This document shows, piece after piece, positions 8,402-17,571 of a stretch of 50,366 nt of DNA. The DNA lies in the NCBI GenBank assembly GCA_003671055.1, contig QWPV01000012.1, positions 1-50,366 of the forward strand, given 5' to 3'. How positions within the stretch are numbered: the first letter of the stretch is position 1; every line of letters starts with the position of its first letter. Source of the DNA: Planctomycetota bacterium. Lineage in GTDB: Bacteria; Planctomycetota; Phycisphaerae; Phycisphaerales; SM1A02. The notes beneath the pieces are model-generated. The model made no database searches and had not been told where the DNA came from. It saw only the letters and a program-made list of their open reading frames with translations. The position numbers and the translations under genes were made by a program.

Positions 8402-9555
8402 AGCTTCTTCCCTTTGACTATGCGATTCGCAACCTTGGTCGAAGTCCCAAGCGATTGCTGCTTGTGATTGGCGGAAGCGCGCTTGTCTCCACGCTTGTCC
8501 TCGGATCCGTTGCATTCTCACGCGGACTTGAAGCGTCCATGAATTCAAGCGGACTTCAAACGAACGCGATCGTGCTCGGCTCGGGCAGTGAAGAGAGCGT
8601 GGAGCGCAGCGAGATTCCTGCAGCCACTGGACCGATTCTCGCAGCGAGCGTCGATGGTCTCGCGATGCTCGCAGGGCAACCGGTTGTATCGAGTGAGATT
8701 CATGTGTCGATTCCTGTCGCGAATGCGGACACCCCTACCGTCGATGATGCGACCGCCGTACTCATCCGCGGCTTCGAGCCGATGGCATTCGCGGTGCATC
8801 CACAAGTGCGATTGACTGAAGGTCGATGGCCCGCGCGCGGCACTGATGAAATCGCTGCGGCTCCCGAAGCACTTGCGAAAGTGCCCGGCGTCACGCTTGG
8901 TTCGAAGGTGCTCATCTCAGGAATTCCCTTTGTCGTCGTCGGTTTGTTTGACGCTCCAGGCACTGTGATGCACGGCGAATTCTGGATGCGACTCGATCGC
9001 GTCACGCAACTCACACAGCGCACGACGCATTCGCTTGTGGTTGCCGCACTCGGCACGGCTGAACTCGGCGACATCGATAGCTTCACCTCTTCGCGGCTTG
9101 ATCTCGAAGCGGTGTCGATGCTCGAAAGCGAGTACTACGCGAAACTCGCGGAATTCTTCGCGCCGATTCGACTCCTTGTGCTCGTGACTGCTGTTCTCAT
9201 CTCCTCTGGCGGCGCGCTCGGCGGCGTGAATGCGATGTACGCCGCGTTCTCCTCGCGCGTGCGTGAAGTCGGCACCCTGCAAGCACTCGGCTTCTCACGC
9301 TTTTCAATTGCGGTGTCGCTCATCCTCGAATCAACTGTCGCGTGCGTCACCGGTTCACTGTGCGCATGCTTGCTCGGCGTCTTGCTTCTCGATGGCATCT
9401 CGATTCGTTTCTCCATGGGCGCCTTCGGACTCTCTGTCGATGGCGCGTCCATCGCCTGTGCACTTCTCGCTGGACTACTGCTCGGATTGCTCGGCGCAAT
9501 CCCTGCGATCATTCGTTGCCTCACACTTCCAATTCCCTCTGCACTCCGATCCTAA
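8398..9555 (+). CDS. FtsX/MacB-type ABC permease, second of two
   Basis: The 385-residue permease begins with ATG at 8398, overlapping the previous stop (ATGA). The frame is open further upstream, but that stretch is a shadow of the first permease. The order is an N-terminal helix (about 20-40), a periplasmic domain to about 255, then three C-terminal helices. SSRVREVGTLQALGFSRFS is the cytoplasmic coupling loop. The periplasmic domain is only distantly like that of the first permease, which favours an obligate pair over a recent duplication. It is the last transporter subunit of the cassette. Confidence 0.88.
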   Translation: MKLLPFDYAIRNLGRSPKRLLLVIGGSALVSTLVLGSVAFSRGLEASMNSSGLQTNAIVLGSGSEESVERSEIPAATGPILAASVDGLAMLAGQPVVSSEIHVSIPVANADTPTVDDATAVLIRGFEPMAFAVHPQVRLTEGRWPARGTDEIAAAPEALAKVPGVTLGSKVLISGIPFVVVGLFDAPGTVMHGEFWMRLDRVTQLTQRTTHSLVVAALGTAELGDIDSFTSSRLDLEAVSMLESEYYAKLAEFFAPIRLLVLVTAVLISSGGALGGVNAMYAAFSSRVREVGTLQALGFSRFSIAVSLILESTVACVTGSLCACLLGVLLLDGISIRFSMGAFGLSVDGASIACALLAGLLLGLLGAIPAIIRCLTLPIPSALRS

Positions 9556-9575
9556 TTCTCTCTTCAGGAAACACC

Positions 9576-10091
9576 ATGCTGACCTCACTCATACTTTCTG
9601 CGTTTCTCACCCTCACCGCACCACCCGCCACGCCACCTGTTGCGCCAAGCATTCCTGACGCCGTATTTGTCGCAGAAATGCCCAAGGATGCAAAGAGCGC
9701 CGCGTGGGTGAAGAAGAATGCGAAGCAAGGTGACACGGTGGTGTTCGAAGCAAAGATCGGTGGACGCGGTGAGCCCTTCATCAAGAATCGCGCATCCTTC
9801 ATGGTTGCGGATCGTTCGCTCAAGAGTTGCAACGAAATCGAAGGCGACACCTGCGCAAAGCCCTGGGATTACTGCTGCGAAACGCCAGAATCTAAGAAGC
9901 TCAACATGCTCATGGTGCAAGTCGTCGACAGCAACGGCAAACTTCTCAAGTGCGAGGCCAAGGGCGTGCATGGACTCGAACCACTCGCGCTTGTCGTCAT
10001 CGAAGGTGTCGTCACAGCAACGGATGACAAAGGCAACTGCATGATCGACGCGAAGAAGATCTGGGTGAAGCCTGCGCCCAAAGCTGCGTGA
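9576..10091 (+). CDS. Exported Cys-containing protein of unknown family
   Basis: The 171-residue product from ATG 9576, with AGGAA eight bases upstream, has a short signal peptide (about residues 1-16) and a Pro/Ala-rich linker. The mature part contains an OB-like beta region (GDTVVFEAKIGGRGEPF near 60). It then has a Cys-rich patch, SCNEIEGDTCAKPWDYCCE, near 85-103, with two more Cys later (KCEAK, NCMID). I believe similar short exported proteins occur in other planctomycetes, but cannot name a family. Twenty bases after the second permease, it is likely the last gene of the efflux operon. A metal or redox role is inference from its cysteines and position. Confidence 0.7.
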   Translation: MLTSLILSAFLTLTAPPATPPVAPSIPDAVFVAEMPKDAKSAAWVKKNAKQGDTVVFEAKIGGRGEPFIKNRASFMVADRSLKSCNEIEGDTCAKPWDYCCETPESKKLNMLMVQVVDSNGKLLKCEAKGVHGLEPLALVVIEGVVTATDDKGNCMIDAKKIWVKPAPKAA

Positions 10092-10111
10092 CGAATGCAT
10101 AGACTGCGCGC

Positions 10112-11629
10112 ATGGCGCAGCGCGAGCTCTTTCTCGGACTTGATCTCGGTACAACAAGCACGAAGGCGATTGTCATTGACGCGCTCGGCGTGCTCGTTGC
10201 CGAAGCGGTCGCCGATCACCCCGTGTCCTATCCGCGCACGGGTTGGTCTGAGCAAGATCCCGAAGACTGGTGGCGCTCATGCACCGCCGCGACGCAACTC
10301 GCGCTTGCGCAGGCTGGATCGAATGCGGGTGATTGCGTTGTTGCCATCGGCCTCTCCGGACAGATGCACGGACTCGTCACGCTTGACGCAACACTCGCGG
10401 TCATCCGCCCCTGCATGCTGTGGAACGATTCTCGAAGCGCAGACGTGTGCGATCGATGGATGCGCAACCCCGGCCTCGCGACCCTGTTGAAAACCACGGG
10501 AAATCGTGTGTTTCCTGGCTTTCAAGCGCCGAAGTTGCAGTGGATGAAGGAGCATGAGCCCGCGGCGTTTGCGCGCGTCTCGCATGTACTCCTTCCCAAG
10601 GACTGGCTCCGTTTTCGAATGAGCGGCGTCTTGATGAGTGAGCCGAGTGACGCATCAGGCACGGGCGTGTTTGATTGCGCGAATCGCACATGGAGCACGG
10701 CGTTACTGCAAATGCTCGGCTTCGCACGCGCGCTGTTTCCCGATATCGCGGAGTCGCCCGTGCACTCGTCGACACTCTCAGTCGTCGCAGCGCGCGCGCT
10801 TGGACTTCGCGCGGGTATCGGCATCGCTGGTGGCGCGGGTGATCAAGCAGCTGGCGCGATTGGTAGCGGCATCGTCGAAGAAGGCACAGTCTCATGCGTG
10901 ATCGGTACCAGTGGTGTGGTGTTTGCGCCGAGCGCAACATGGCGCGCAACGCCTAATGGAGAGCTGCATGCGTTCTGTCATGCCGTGCCTGGAAAGTGGC
11001 ATCTCATGGGCGTCATGCTTTCTGCGGGCGGAAGTTTGCGATGGTTCCGCGATCACCTCGCGACGGATGCAGTTGTGGAAGCCAAAGCACTTGGCGTTGA
11101 TCCCTACGACATCCTCGCCACACGCGCAGAACGCGCAATCCCTGGCGCGCGCGGACTTGTGTTTCTCCCCTACCTCACTGGTGAACGATGTCCGATTCCT
11201 GATGCGGCGATGCGCGGTGGATTTCTGGGACTCGATGTCTCACACACGAAAGACGACATCGCACGCGCAGTCTTTGAGGGGATCACCTTCGGCCTTGCAG
11301 GCAACATCGCAGTGCTTCGCGCGCTCGGCTTGAAAGTCGATCGCGTGCGACTCTCAGGTGGTGGCGCGAAGAGTGCGTTCTGGAGACAACTCTGCGCGGA
11401 CGCATTTGATGCAGAAGTCGCGCTTCTCGAAACTGAAGCAGGCGCTGCGATGGGCGCTGCAATTCTCGCCGCTGTCGGTGCGGGCGCGTTTGCGAGTGTT
11501 GAAGCTGCGTGCGCTGCAACGGTGAAGGAACGCGCGTGCATCGCGCCAGGCGTCAACGCATCGCATCTCGCCCGTGCGCACGCGAAGTTTGATGAGGCGA
11601 CGCGACACGCACAGGGATACAGGCACTAG
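10112..11629 (+). CDS. xylB: Xylulokinase (FGGY carbohydrate kinase)
   Basis: The 505-residue product phosphorylates D-xylulose for entry into the pentose phosphate pathway. The N-terminal actin-like domain opens with the phosphate loop LGLDLGTTSTKA. SGQMHGLVTLD near residue 84 is characteristic of xylulokinases. GGAGDQAAGAIGSG near 240 includes the probable catalytic Asp. LSGGGAKSAFWRQLCAD near 415 forms the C-terminal nucleotide site. Length fits the family, usually 480-510. It lies 20 bases after the preceding gene, so read-through from the efflux operon is possible. No xylose isomerase is present in the window. Confidence 0.9.
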   Translation: MAQRELFLGLDLGTTSTKAIVIDALGVLVAEAVADHPVSYPRTGWSEQDPEDWWRSCTAATQLALAQAGSNAGDCVVAIGLSGQMHGLVTLDATLAVIRPCMLWNDSRSADVCDRWMRNPGLATLLKTTGNRVFPGFQAPKLQWMKEHEPAAFARVSHVLLPKDWLRFRMSGVLMSEPSDASGTGVFDCANRTWSTALLQMLGFARALFPDIAESPVHSSTLSVVAARALGLRAGIGIAGGAGDQAAGAIGSGIVEEGTVSCVIGTSGVVFAPSATWRATPNGELHAFCHAVPGKWHLMGVMLSAGGSLRWFRDHLATDAVVEAKALGVDPYDILATRAERAIPGARGLVFLPYLTGERCPIPDAAMRGGFLGLDVSHTKDDIARAVFEGITFGLAGNIAVLRALGLKVDRVRLSGGGAKSAFWRQLCADAFDAEVALLETEAGAAMGAAILAAVGAGAFASVEAACAATVKERACIAPGVNASHLARAHAKFDEATRHAQGYRH

Positions 11630-11922
11630 TGAACGCATACACTCACCTCGTGTTTGCTGCGCCCACGCTTCTTCTGCTCGTTCCTCCCGCAACGGATGCA
11701 CTCGCGCCTGTTGCGAAAGCAGCGCCACTCGGACTCCTTGGATTGATCGTGGTGTACGCCGTGACACTCTTCGGCATGGCGGCAATCGGTTGGGTTGCGT
11801 GGAAGCGCGTCTCGAAGCAAGAAGCGAATGACCCTGTTTATCAAGCGAAACTTGACGCCGATGATGAACGCGTGAAGACGGGTCGATTCGCGAATGACTT
11901 CAGACAGCCGCCGCAGTCGTAG
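11629..11922 (+). CDS. Small membrane protein of unknown function
   Basis: The 97-residue product starts with GTG sharing one base with the xylB stop. It has an N-terminal hydrophobic segment (about residues 9-21), a second strong transmembrane helix (about 33-55), and a charged C-terminal tail rich in Asp, Lys and Arg. No family is recognised. The tight coupling to xylB could mean joint expression only; nothing visible links it to sugar metabolism. Confidence 0.55.
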   Translation: MNAYTHLVFAAPTLLLLVPPATDALAPVAKAAPLGLLGLIVVYAVTLFGMAAIGWVAWKRVSKQEANDPVYQAKLDADDERVKTGRFANDFRQPPQS

Positions 11923-11940
11923 CAGCACGCGTTGCAGTCT

Positions 11941-12807
11941 TTATGCGCGCTGCGACATTCGCATCTTCGCAAACGCGACTTGCAGTTTGTCGCCAGGGCA
12001 ACTCGTTGCAGCGCCCTTCCACTCTCGGTGCGAATAGATGCGCGACTTCGACACGCGATACTGTCCACGCAAATCGGTGAGCACGCGCGAGAGCGTCGCG
12101 AGTTGCGCCTTCGTTGGTTGCTGCACTTGAAAGTTCCCCATGACGAGCACGCCGATGTTGCCCTCATTGCGGTTCTTCACGTGCGCGCCCTGGAAGCGAA
12201 TCGAACGCCCTTGCCATAGCGTCCCAGCACGATCGATGATGAGGTGATATCCGATGTCGCCCCAGCCCTTCGCGCGGTGACCAACGCGGTAGAGATCAAT
12301 GCGATCCGCCATCTCTGCGGTGGATGTGCCCGTCTCAAGTTTGTCGAGTCCGTCGTGATGCACGGTGACGGAGGTCACGGGCAGCATCGGATTCATCAGC
12401 GAGACCTCAGGCGCCGCTTGCGCCCAGAGTGCGCGGGGCTTCGCCCATCCGAGTGCGGCTGGACCACTTGATGTCGTCTTTGGCGAGACGGTAGGTTTCG
12501 CGGCTGGGTCACTCTTCACGGGCTGTGCTGGAGGAGCAGTTGCCGCAACGGACGGACCGCTGTCCCAGATTGCGTCTGGTCGTCGACTCGACGATGTAAG
12601 AATCGGAACATCCTGTTTCGGAGCGCATGCGACAAGCGCGAGAAATGTGGCGGCGCCGAGGAACGCGCGTCGGCCGTCAGCGAGAAGGTCTTGGGGGGCT
12701 TGCATCGAACCAACCCGGAACGGATCTGGCGAAGCATCCATGGGCTCTTGCGCCGTTAGGTTGTCCGCAAATGAGGCGGAGGAAGGTTCGATGGGCGTTC
12801 GTTCCAT
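11941..12807 (-). CDS. N-acetylmuramoyl-L-alanine amidase (Amidase_2/PGRP), lipoprotein
   Basis: The 288-residue product from ATG 12807 cleaves the amide between muramic acid and the stem peptide. A twin-arginine-like signal (GRRAFLGAATFLALVAC) ends in a lipobox Cys near residue 61. A Pro/Ser-rich linker runs to about 130. The amidase domain follows, with zinc ligands expected at VTVHHD, YSHREW and ATSCPG and the general residue in GDIGYHLIIDRAGTLWQGR. The unusually long N-terminus before the signal means the start may be later, at ATG 12741; 12882 is also open but less likely. Gene is convergent with the gene at 11629-11922. Confidence 0.85.
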   Translation of the reverse strand: MERTPIEPSSASFADNLTAQEPMDASPDPFRVGSMQAPQDLLADGRRAFLGAATFLALVACAPKQDVPILTSSSRRPDAIWDSGPSVAATAPPAQPVKSDPAAKPTVSPKTTSSGPAALGWAKPRALWAQAAPEVSLMNPMLPVTSVTVHHDGLDKLETGTSTAEMADRIDLYRVGHRAKGWGDIGYHLIIDRAGTLWQGRSIRFQGAHVKNRNEGNIGVLVMGNFQVQQPTKAQLATLSRVLTDLRGQYRVSKSRIYSHREWKGAATSCPGDKLQVAFAKMRMSQRA

Positions 12808-13119
12808 GATTCTTAGTGGATGCTCGGTAGCTGCGTGAAGCGGATTCTCTCGTGCACTGAGACGGAGTTCATTCATCGGCATTCACGCGCTTCATGCGTC
12901 ACTCGCACGCAAGCCATATCTGTAGAACGCGCGAGCGTTGCGGATGTTCTCAGAAACTCGGCGCGGACGGGCAAAAACACCTCCGAAAGAAGAGCAAAAA
13001 GGAGCCCAAGAAGAAGGGGTGCGCAATCACCGTTTTCAACAATAAATCAGCGGATTTTGGTAGGATATACCTCCACTCAGCGAGCGCTGTTCAAGATCGA
13101 TTTCCCGCGCGAATTTCTT
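12808..13119. other. Divergent intergenic region, amidase and gyrB
   Basis: This 312-base stretch holds no gene I can support, although the gyrB frame stays open through it. It contains a purine-rich tract (about 12976-13019) and a more AT-rich patch (13031-13070). Both promoters presumably lie here; I could not assign boxes with confidence. Confidence 0.5.
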
Positions 13120-15747
13120 ATGTCCGATCTCCATACTCCCGCTGCCGAATTGCCCACCTCCGCACCTCTCGCGGAGTACACCGCCCAGTCCATTCAGGTG
13201 CTCGAAGGGCTTGAAGCAATTCGCAAACGCCCAGGCATGTACGTCGGCGGAACAGGGCTCAACGCGCTTCACCATCTCGTGTACGAGTGCGTTGACAACG
13301 CGATTGATGAAGTGATGGCAGGCTTCGCGACATCGGTGACGGTTCGCATTGGCGTAGACGGAAGTTGCACTGTGATCGACGACGGCCGCGGCATGCCTGT
13401 GGACTTGATGCGCCACGAAGATCCGACCATCAATGGTCGCCCCGCTGTTGAAGTGATCTTGACTGAAGTACACGCGGGCGGAAAGTTCAGCGACAACGCA
13501 TACAAAGTTTCTGGCGGACTCCACGGTGTTGGCGTGAAGTGCGTCAACGCGCTCTCTGAATGGACCGTCGTTGAAGTGTTCAAAGCTGAGAAGACCTATC
13601 ACATCGCTTTCGCGCGCGGGGAAGTCACCGAGAAGTTGCGGCAGATCGCAGGAGTGACCGTCGTGCCCGAAGGGACGAAACGCTCTGGCACGAAGATCTC
13701 CTTCCTTCCAGACACCACCATCTTTCCCGATGTGGAGTTCCGCTTCGAAACACTTGAGCACCGACTTCGCGAGTTGAGCTATCTCAATCCTGGCGTTGTC
13801 ATTCGACTCGTCGATGAGCGCGTCGACAAAGACGGCGAGATGCGCGACCTCACATTCCCCCGCGCGGAAGGCATTGGCGGCTATGTCGCGTGGATGAATC
13901 GCGAGAAGGTCAGACAGTCACCGGTCATTGCGTTCACTGCAGAAGATCGTGCGAAGTCGTACACGCTCGACTTTGCGATGCAATACACCGATGGATCGAA
14001 CGAGAACACCCTCGCATTCGGCAACAACATTCCCAACCGCGATGGCGGCACGCACGTGCAAGGCTTCAAGGCTGCACTGACGCGCACGATCAACACCTAC
14101 GCACGCAAGAACAACTTCATCAAGGATCTCGTACCCAGCGGTGATGATCTTCGTGAAGGACTCGTGACGGTGGTGAGCGTGAAGTTGCCTGATCCGCAGT
14201 TCAACAACCAGACCAAAGAGAAACTGCTCAACGAAGAGATTGAAACATTCGTCTCCAACGCACTCGCGGAGAAACTTTCGGCGTGGCTTGAAGAGCACCC
14301 GAAGGAAGCGAAGGAAATCAGCCAACGCGCTGTGCTCGCTGCCGAAGCGCGCGAAGCAGCACGCAAGGCGCGTGAACTCATCAAGCGCAAGGGCGCGCTT
14401 GAATCAGGCGGCATGCCGCACAAACTCTCCGACTGCTCAAGCGATGATGTAGAACGCACGGAACTCTTCATCGTTGAAGGTGACTCTGCAGGCGGAAGCG
14501 CCAAGGGCGGACGCGATCACGTCCTGCAAGCGATCCTTCCGTTGCGCGGAAAGCTCCTCAACGTCGAGAAGGCGCGCCTCGACAAGGTGCTCGGCTTCGA
14601 AGAAATTCGCATTCTCATTCAGGCGCTGCAGTGCGGCATCGGCGAAGACTTCGACATCGCGAAACTCCGCTACGGCCGCATCATCATCATGACTGACGCC
14701 GATGTCGATGGCTCGCACATCCGCACGCTGTTGCTCACCTTTCTCTTCCGTCAGATGGGCGAACTCGTGCGTCAGGGGAAGATCTTCATCGCACAACCGC
14801 CGCTGTATCAAGTGATTCGCGGACGAAACTCGCAGTACGTGCTGAATGATCGCCAGATGAATGAGACGCTTGTGAACCTCGCGATTCCGCATGCGAGTTT
14901 TGTGGTGCGCGGCGACGATGGCCAGATACTCCATCGCGTGAGTGGCGAAGAGATTCGTCGCATGGTGCGTTCTCTCGAGCGTCTCATGGAGCTCATTGGA
15001 GTCTCGCAGCGCCGAGGTATCCAGTTCCTTCATCTGCTCGCGGCGCGAGATGCTGATCCTTCCGAACAACGCAGACTCCCGACCTGGCATCTCGTGCACA
15101 ACGAAGGCTCCGCACTCTTCCACAGCGAAGACGCGGCGCGTGCGGAAGTCGCGCGAATGGAACTCATTCTTGATGACACCCTCGCACCCGATCAAAAAGT
15201 TGATCGACGCAAGCTCGGACGTCTTCGCGAACTGCATGAGAACCGCGAACTCGAAAGACTGTTCGTCGCTCTGCAAACGTGGAACATCAGCATCGATGAC
15301 TACGGTCTCGTGCAAGAAGAGTCTGTCACCGGCGAGCGGCTTCCCGCGAAGTATGCGTGGACGGTCGAGGATCCGAAGAAGGCGAAGATCGCTGAGCCAG
15401 TTGCCGCAGCGACTGCAGAGAGCGAGAGTGGCGAGCCGGTTGTAGCAACAGGTAAGAAGGACAACGGTCTTGTGGAGGCCGCGAACGTGCCAGGCATCGT
15501 GAAGAGCCTGCTCGAGGTTGGTCGCCGTGGCATCGAAGTCAAACGCTTCAAGGGACTAGGCGAAATGGAACCCATCCAACTTTGGGAAACCACGATGGAT
15601 CCCGCACGCCGCACGCTAGTGCGCGTCACCGTCGCGAGTGCCAGCGAAGCCGATGTCCTCTTCTCCGTCCTCATGGGCGAAGACGTCGAACGCCGCCGCG
15701 CCTACATCGAGAAGCACGCGCTCGAGGTCAAAAATCTAGACATCTGA
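13120..15747 (+). CDS. gyrB: DNA gyrase subunit B
   Basis: The 875-residue ATPase subunit of gyrase introduces negative supercoils with GyrA. The GHKL ATPase domain shows YECVDNAIDE, DDGRGMPVD and GLHGVGVKCVNALS. The Toprim domain (about residues 450-560) has EGDSAGGSAKGGRD and DADVDGSHIRTLLLTF. An insert of roughly 200 residues (about 575-790), Glu/Arg-rich with an Ala/Glu-rich linker, separates Toprim from the C-terminal KRFKGLGEMEPIQLWETTMD. This gives a length above the 800 residues of Escherichia coli GyrB. The start at ATG 13120 puts the conserved YTAQSIQVLEGLEAIRKRPG near the N-terminus. No dnaA, dnaN or recF is adjacent. Confidence 0.96.
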   Translation: MSDLHTPAAELPTSAPLAEYTAQSIQVLEGLEAIRKRPGMYVGGTGLNALHHLVYECVDNAIDEVMAGFATSVTVRIGVDGSCTVIDDGRGMPVDLMRHEDPTINGRPAVEVILTEVHAGGKFSDNAYKVSGGLHGVGVKCVNALSEWTVVEVFKAEKTYHIAFARGEVTEKLRQIAGVTVVPEGTKRSGTKISFLPDTTIFPDVEFRFETLEHRLRELSYLNPGVVIRLVDERVDKDGEMRDLTFPRAEGIGGYVAWMNREKVRQSPVIAFTAEDRAKSYTLDFAMQYTDGSNENTLAFGNNIPNRDGGTHVQGFKAALTRTINTYARKNNFIKDLVPSGDDLREGLVTVVSVKLPDPQFNNQTKEKLLNEEIETFVSNALAEKLSAWLEEHPKEAKEISQRAVLAAEAREAARKARELIKRKGALESGGMPHKLSDCSSDDVERTELFIVEGDSAGGSAKGGRDHVLQAILPLRGKLLNVEKARLDKVLGFEEIRILIQALQCGIGEDFDIAKLRYGRIIIMTDADVDGSHIRTLLLTFLFRQMGELVRQGKIFIAQPPLYQVIRGRNSQYVLNDRQMNETLVNLAIPHASFVVRGDDGQILHRVSGEEIRRMVRSLERLMELIGVSQRRGIQFLHLLAARDADPSEQRRLPTWHLVHNEGSALFHSEDAARAEVARMELILDDTLAPDQKVDRRKLGRLRELHENRELERLFVALQTWNISIDDYGLVQEESVTGERLPAKYAWTVEDPKKAKIAEPVAAATAESESGEPVVATGKKDNGLVEAANVPGIVKSLLEVGRRGIEVKRFKGLGEMEPIQLWETTMDPARRTLVRVTVASASEADVLFSVLMGEDVERRRAYIEKHALEVKNLDI

Positions 15748-15767
15748 GTTGAGCGCGCACCGGCACT

Positions 15768-16754
15768 TCACTTCTGCCAGTGGAAGAGGCTCGCGGGCAC
15801 TGGCTTGGATTTGATGCGTTGCATTTCGAAGAGTTGATCGATGGTGAGTTGCCATCGTGCTTCGGTCATGGCGCCGAGACCGAGTGTTGCCGTCTCTTCT
15901 GTTTCGATGAGCGGTTTCTGCACCGCGCATGCGGCGGTCATTGCTTCGAGGCTCATGGCCGAGTTGAGCGCGTGCATTGTGTTGTTCGCTTTGGATGGAT
16001 CATCGAGATACACGCGCCAGCCCTTCGCTGAAGCGTCCACGACTTTCGCGCACAATTCGCGGTTGTCATCGAAGAACTTCCGTCGTGTGACGACGACGCA
16101 GTTGTACGGATCGAATCCTGCCTCGTTCGTGCTGAACACGCGGACAGGAACCTTTTGCAACGCTAATTGCACGGGCTCTGCAGTGACGAAGCATTGGTTC
16201 GCCATCTTTGGATCAGCAACAAATTGCGAGAAAGATCCGGTGTAGGGAACGCGCTTAAGCGACTTGCCTCCGTACTTCGCGTCAATCCACACATACTCCG
16301 CAAGTCCAGATTCCACCGCGACTGTTGCGTCGCTCTTCCATAGTGCTTCGAGTGACTTCCACGGCGATGCTTCATGCACCATCACGCCGAATGGGTTGTG
16401 CTGAAAGACGGCGTAGAGCGCGATAAGGTCACCGCCAGCATGCGCGATCTCAAGCAATTGGCAGCCCGAGATGACAGCAAAGTCCACTTGCCCGCTCGCG
16501 ACCATCTGCGGCGCAGGAATGCTTGCTCCACCCTGCGCGATCGTGAGTTCGATTCCAACGTCGCGATAGAACCCATTGTCTGCAGCAGCGAAGAATCCGC
16601 CGAACTCTGGTTCTGCGACCCAGTTCAACTGCAGCGTCACGGAGGGAGCGCCTCCTCTCACGCCACCGCAACTCAGCAATAAAAGTGCGCTTGTGCTGAG
16701 CGCCAACAAGGCGAGGATGCTGCGGCAGACAACGAACCGATTGCTCTTCATCAT
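15768..16754 (-). CDS. NMT1/ThiY-type ABC substrate-binding lipoprotein
   Basis: The 328-residue product starts at ATG 16754, with GGAG eight bases upstream. It has a lipoprotein signal (LLLLSC lipobox near residue 30) and an NMT1/THI5-like solute-binding fold beginning LQLNWVAEPEFGGFFAAADNGFY. ASGQVDFAVISGCQLLE continues the family pattern. Members bind thiamine pyrimidine precursors, riboflavin, taurine or alkanesulfonates; the residues visible do not choose between them. It is divergent from, and 55 bases away from, the matching ATPase and permease. That gap is too short for a TPP or FMN riboswitch of normal size. Confidence 0.87.
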   Translation of the reverse strand: MMKSNRFVVCRSILALLALSTSALLLLSCGGVRGGAPSVTLQLNWVAEPEFGGFFAAADNGFYRDVGIELTIAQGGASIPAPQMVASGQVDFAVISGCQLLEIAHAGGDLIALYAVFQHNPFGVMVHEASPWKSLEALWKSDATVAVESGLAEYVWIDAKYGGKSLKRVPYTGSFSQFVADPKMANQCFVTAEPVQLALQKVPVRVFSTNEAGFDPYNCVVVTRRKFFDDNRELCAKVVDASAKGWRVYLDDPSKANNTMHALNSAMSLEAMTAACAVQKPLIETEETATLGLGAMTEARWQLTIDQLFEMQRIKSKPVPASLFHWQK

Positions 16755-16809
16755 TTTGGAAACTCCATGCACCACGACCGTTCAACAGACATAAGGTAGC
16801 CTACTTCCA

Positions 16810-17571
16810 ATGACCCACAGCGCGCACATTAGCCTCGAACGGGTCACGCGGCGATTCGGCAATGTTGTTGCAACTGAGAATGTGTCCTTGACGGTGCCCG
16901 TTGGTGGATTCACCGCGCTCATCGGTCCGAGTGGATGCGGAAAGACCACGCTCTTGCGTTTGATGGGTGGACTTGATCAGCCGACATCAGGGAGCGTTCA
17001 TCGAAGTGATGCGTCACTCGCGTTTGTGTTTCAAGAACCTCGATTGTTGCCATGGCGCACGCTGCTCGACAACGTTGCACTGCCGCTCGAATTGAGTGGC
17101 GTCTCGCGCGCAGAACGACACGCGCGTGCTGCGGCGGCAATCGCGTTGGTACGAATGAGCGACGCGATCACACGCACGCCAGATCAACTCTCGGGCGGGA
17201 TGCGGATGCGGGCGTCGATTGCGCGCGCGCTGGTTTCACGACCCACCCTGCTTCTCCTCGATGAACCGTTCGCGTCGCTTGATGAGGTCGCTCGGCACGA
17301 ACTCGATGGAGAACTGCGCGAACTTTGGGAACGCGAACGATTCACCGCCGTACTCATCACGCACTCCGTACCTGAAGCAGTGTTTCTCGCAGAAGAAGTG
17401 CTGGTTTGTTCGCCGCAGCCTGCGCGAATCGTCGCACGCATCGCAACCCCTCCGGGCGCACGAACGCACATGACGTGGACATCGTCTGCGCTCAATACCG
17501 CAGCTCGTGAAGCAAGCGAAGCGATGCTCTCTGCCATCACAGAGCGTGCGAGAGAGCGAGCTGCCTCGTGA
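16810..17571 (+). CDS. ABC importer ATPase (SsuB/TauB/ThiZ type)
   Basis: The 253-residue product has Walker A GPSGCGKTT, Q-loop FVFQEPRLLPWRTLLDNV, signature LSGGMRMRASIARAL, Walker B LLLLDEPFASLDE and H-loop LITHSVPEAVFLAEEV. The QEPRLLPW and HSVPEAVFLAEEV forms are typical of the nitrate/sulfonate/thiamine-precursor importer branch. Its stop overlaps the permease start (GTGA), and the cognate binding protein is divergent next door. The C-terminal tail of about 45 residues is Ala/Arg-rich and poorly conserved in the family. Confidence 0.92.
   Translation: MTHSAHISLERVTRRFGNVVATENVSLTVPVGGFTALIGPSGCGKTTLLRLMGGLDQPTSGSVHRSDASLAFVFQEPRLLPWRTLLDNVALPLELSGVSRAERHARAAAAIALVRMSDAITRTPDQLSGGMRMRASIARALVSRPTLLLLDEPFASLDEVARHELDGELRELWERERFTAVLITHSVPEAVFLAEEVLVCSPQPARIVARIATPPGARTHMTWTSSALNTAAREASEAMLSAITERARERAAS

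Noticed and set aside
12820-13119. GyrB frame open for 100 codons upstream of 13120
   Set aside because: The translation is Arg/Ser-rich and unlike any gyrase N-terminus, and it runs through the amidase promoter; ATG 13120 gives the usual start.
16755-16809. Possible TPP or FMN riboswitch for the NMT1 importer
   Set aside because: Only 55 bases are available between divergent starts and no conserved riboswitch core is visible.
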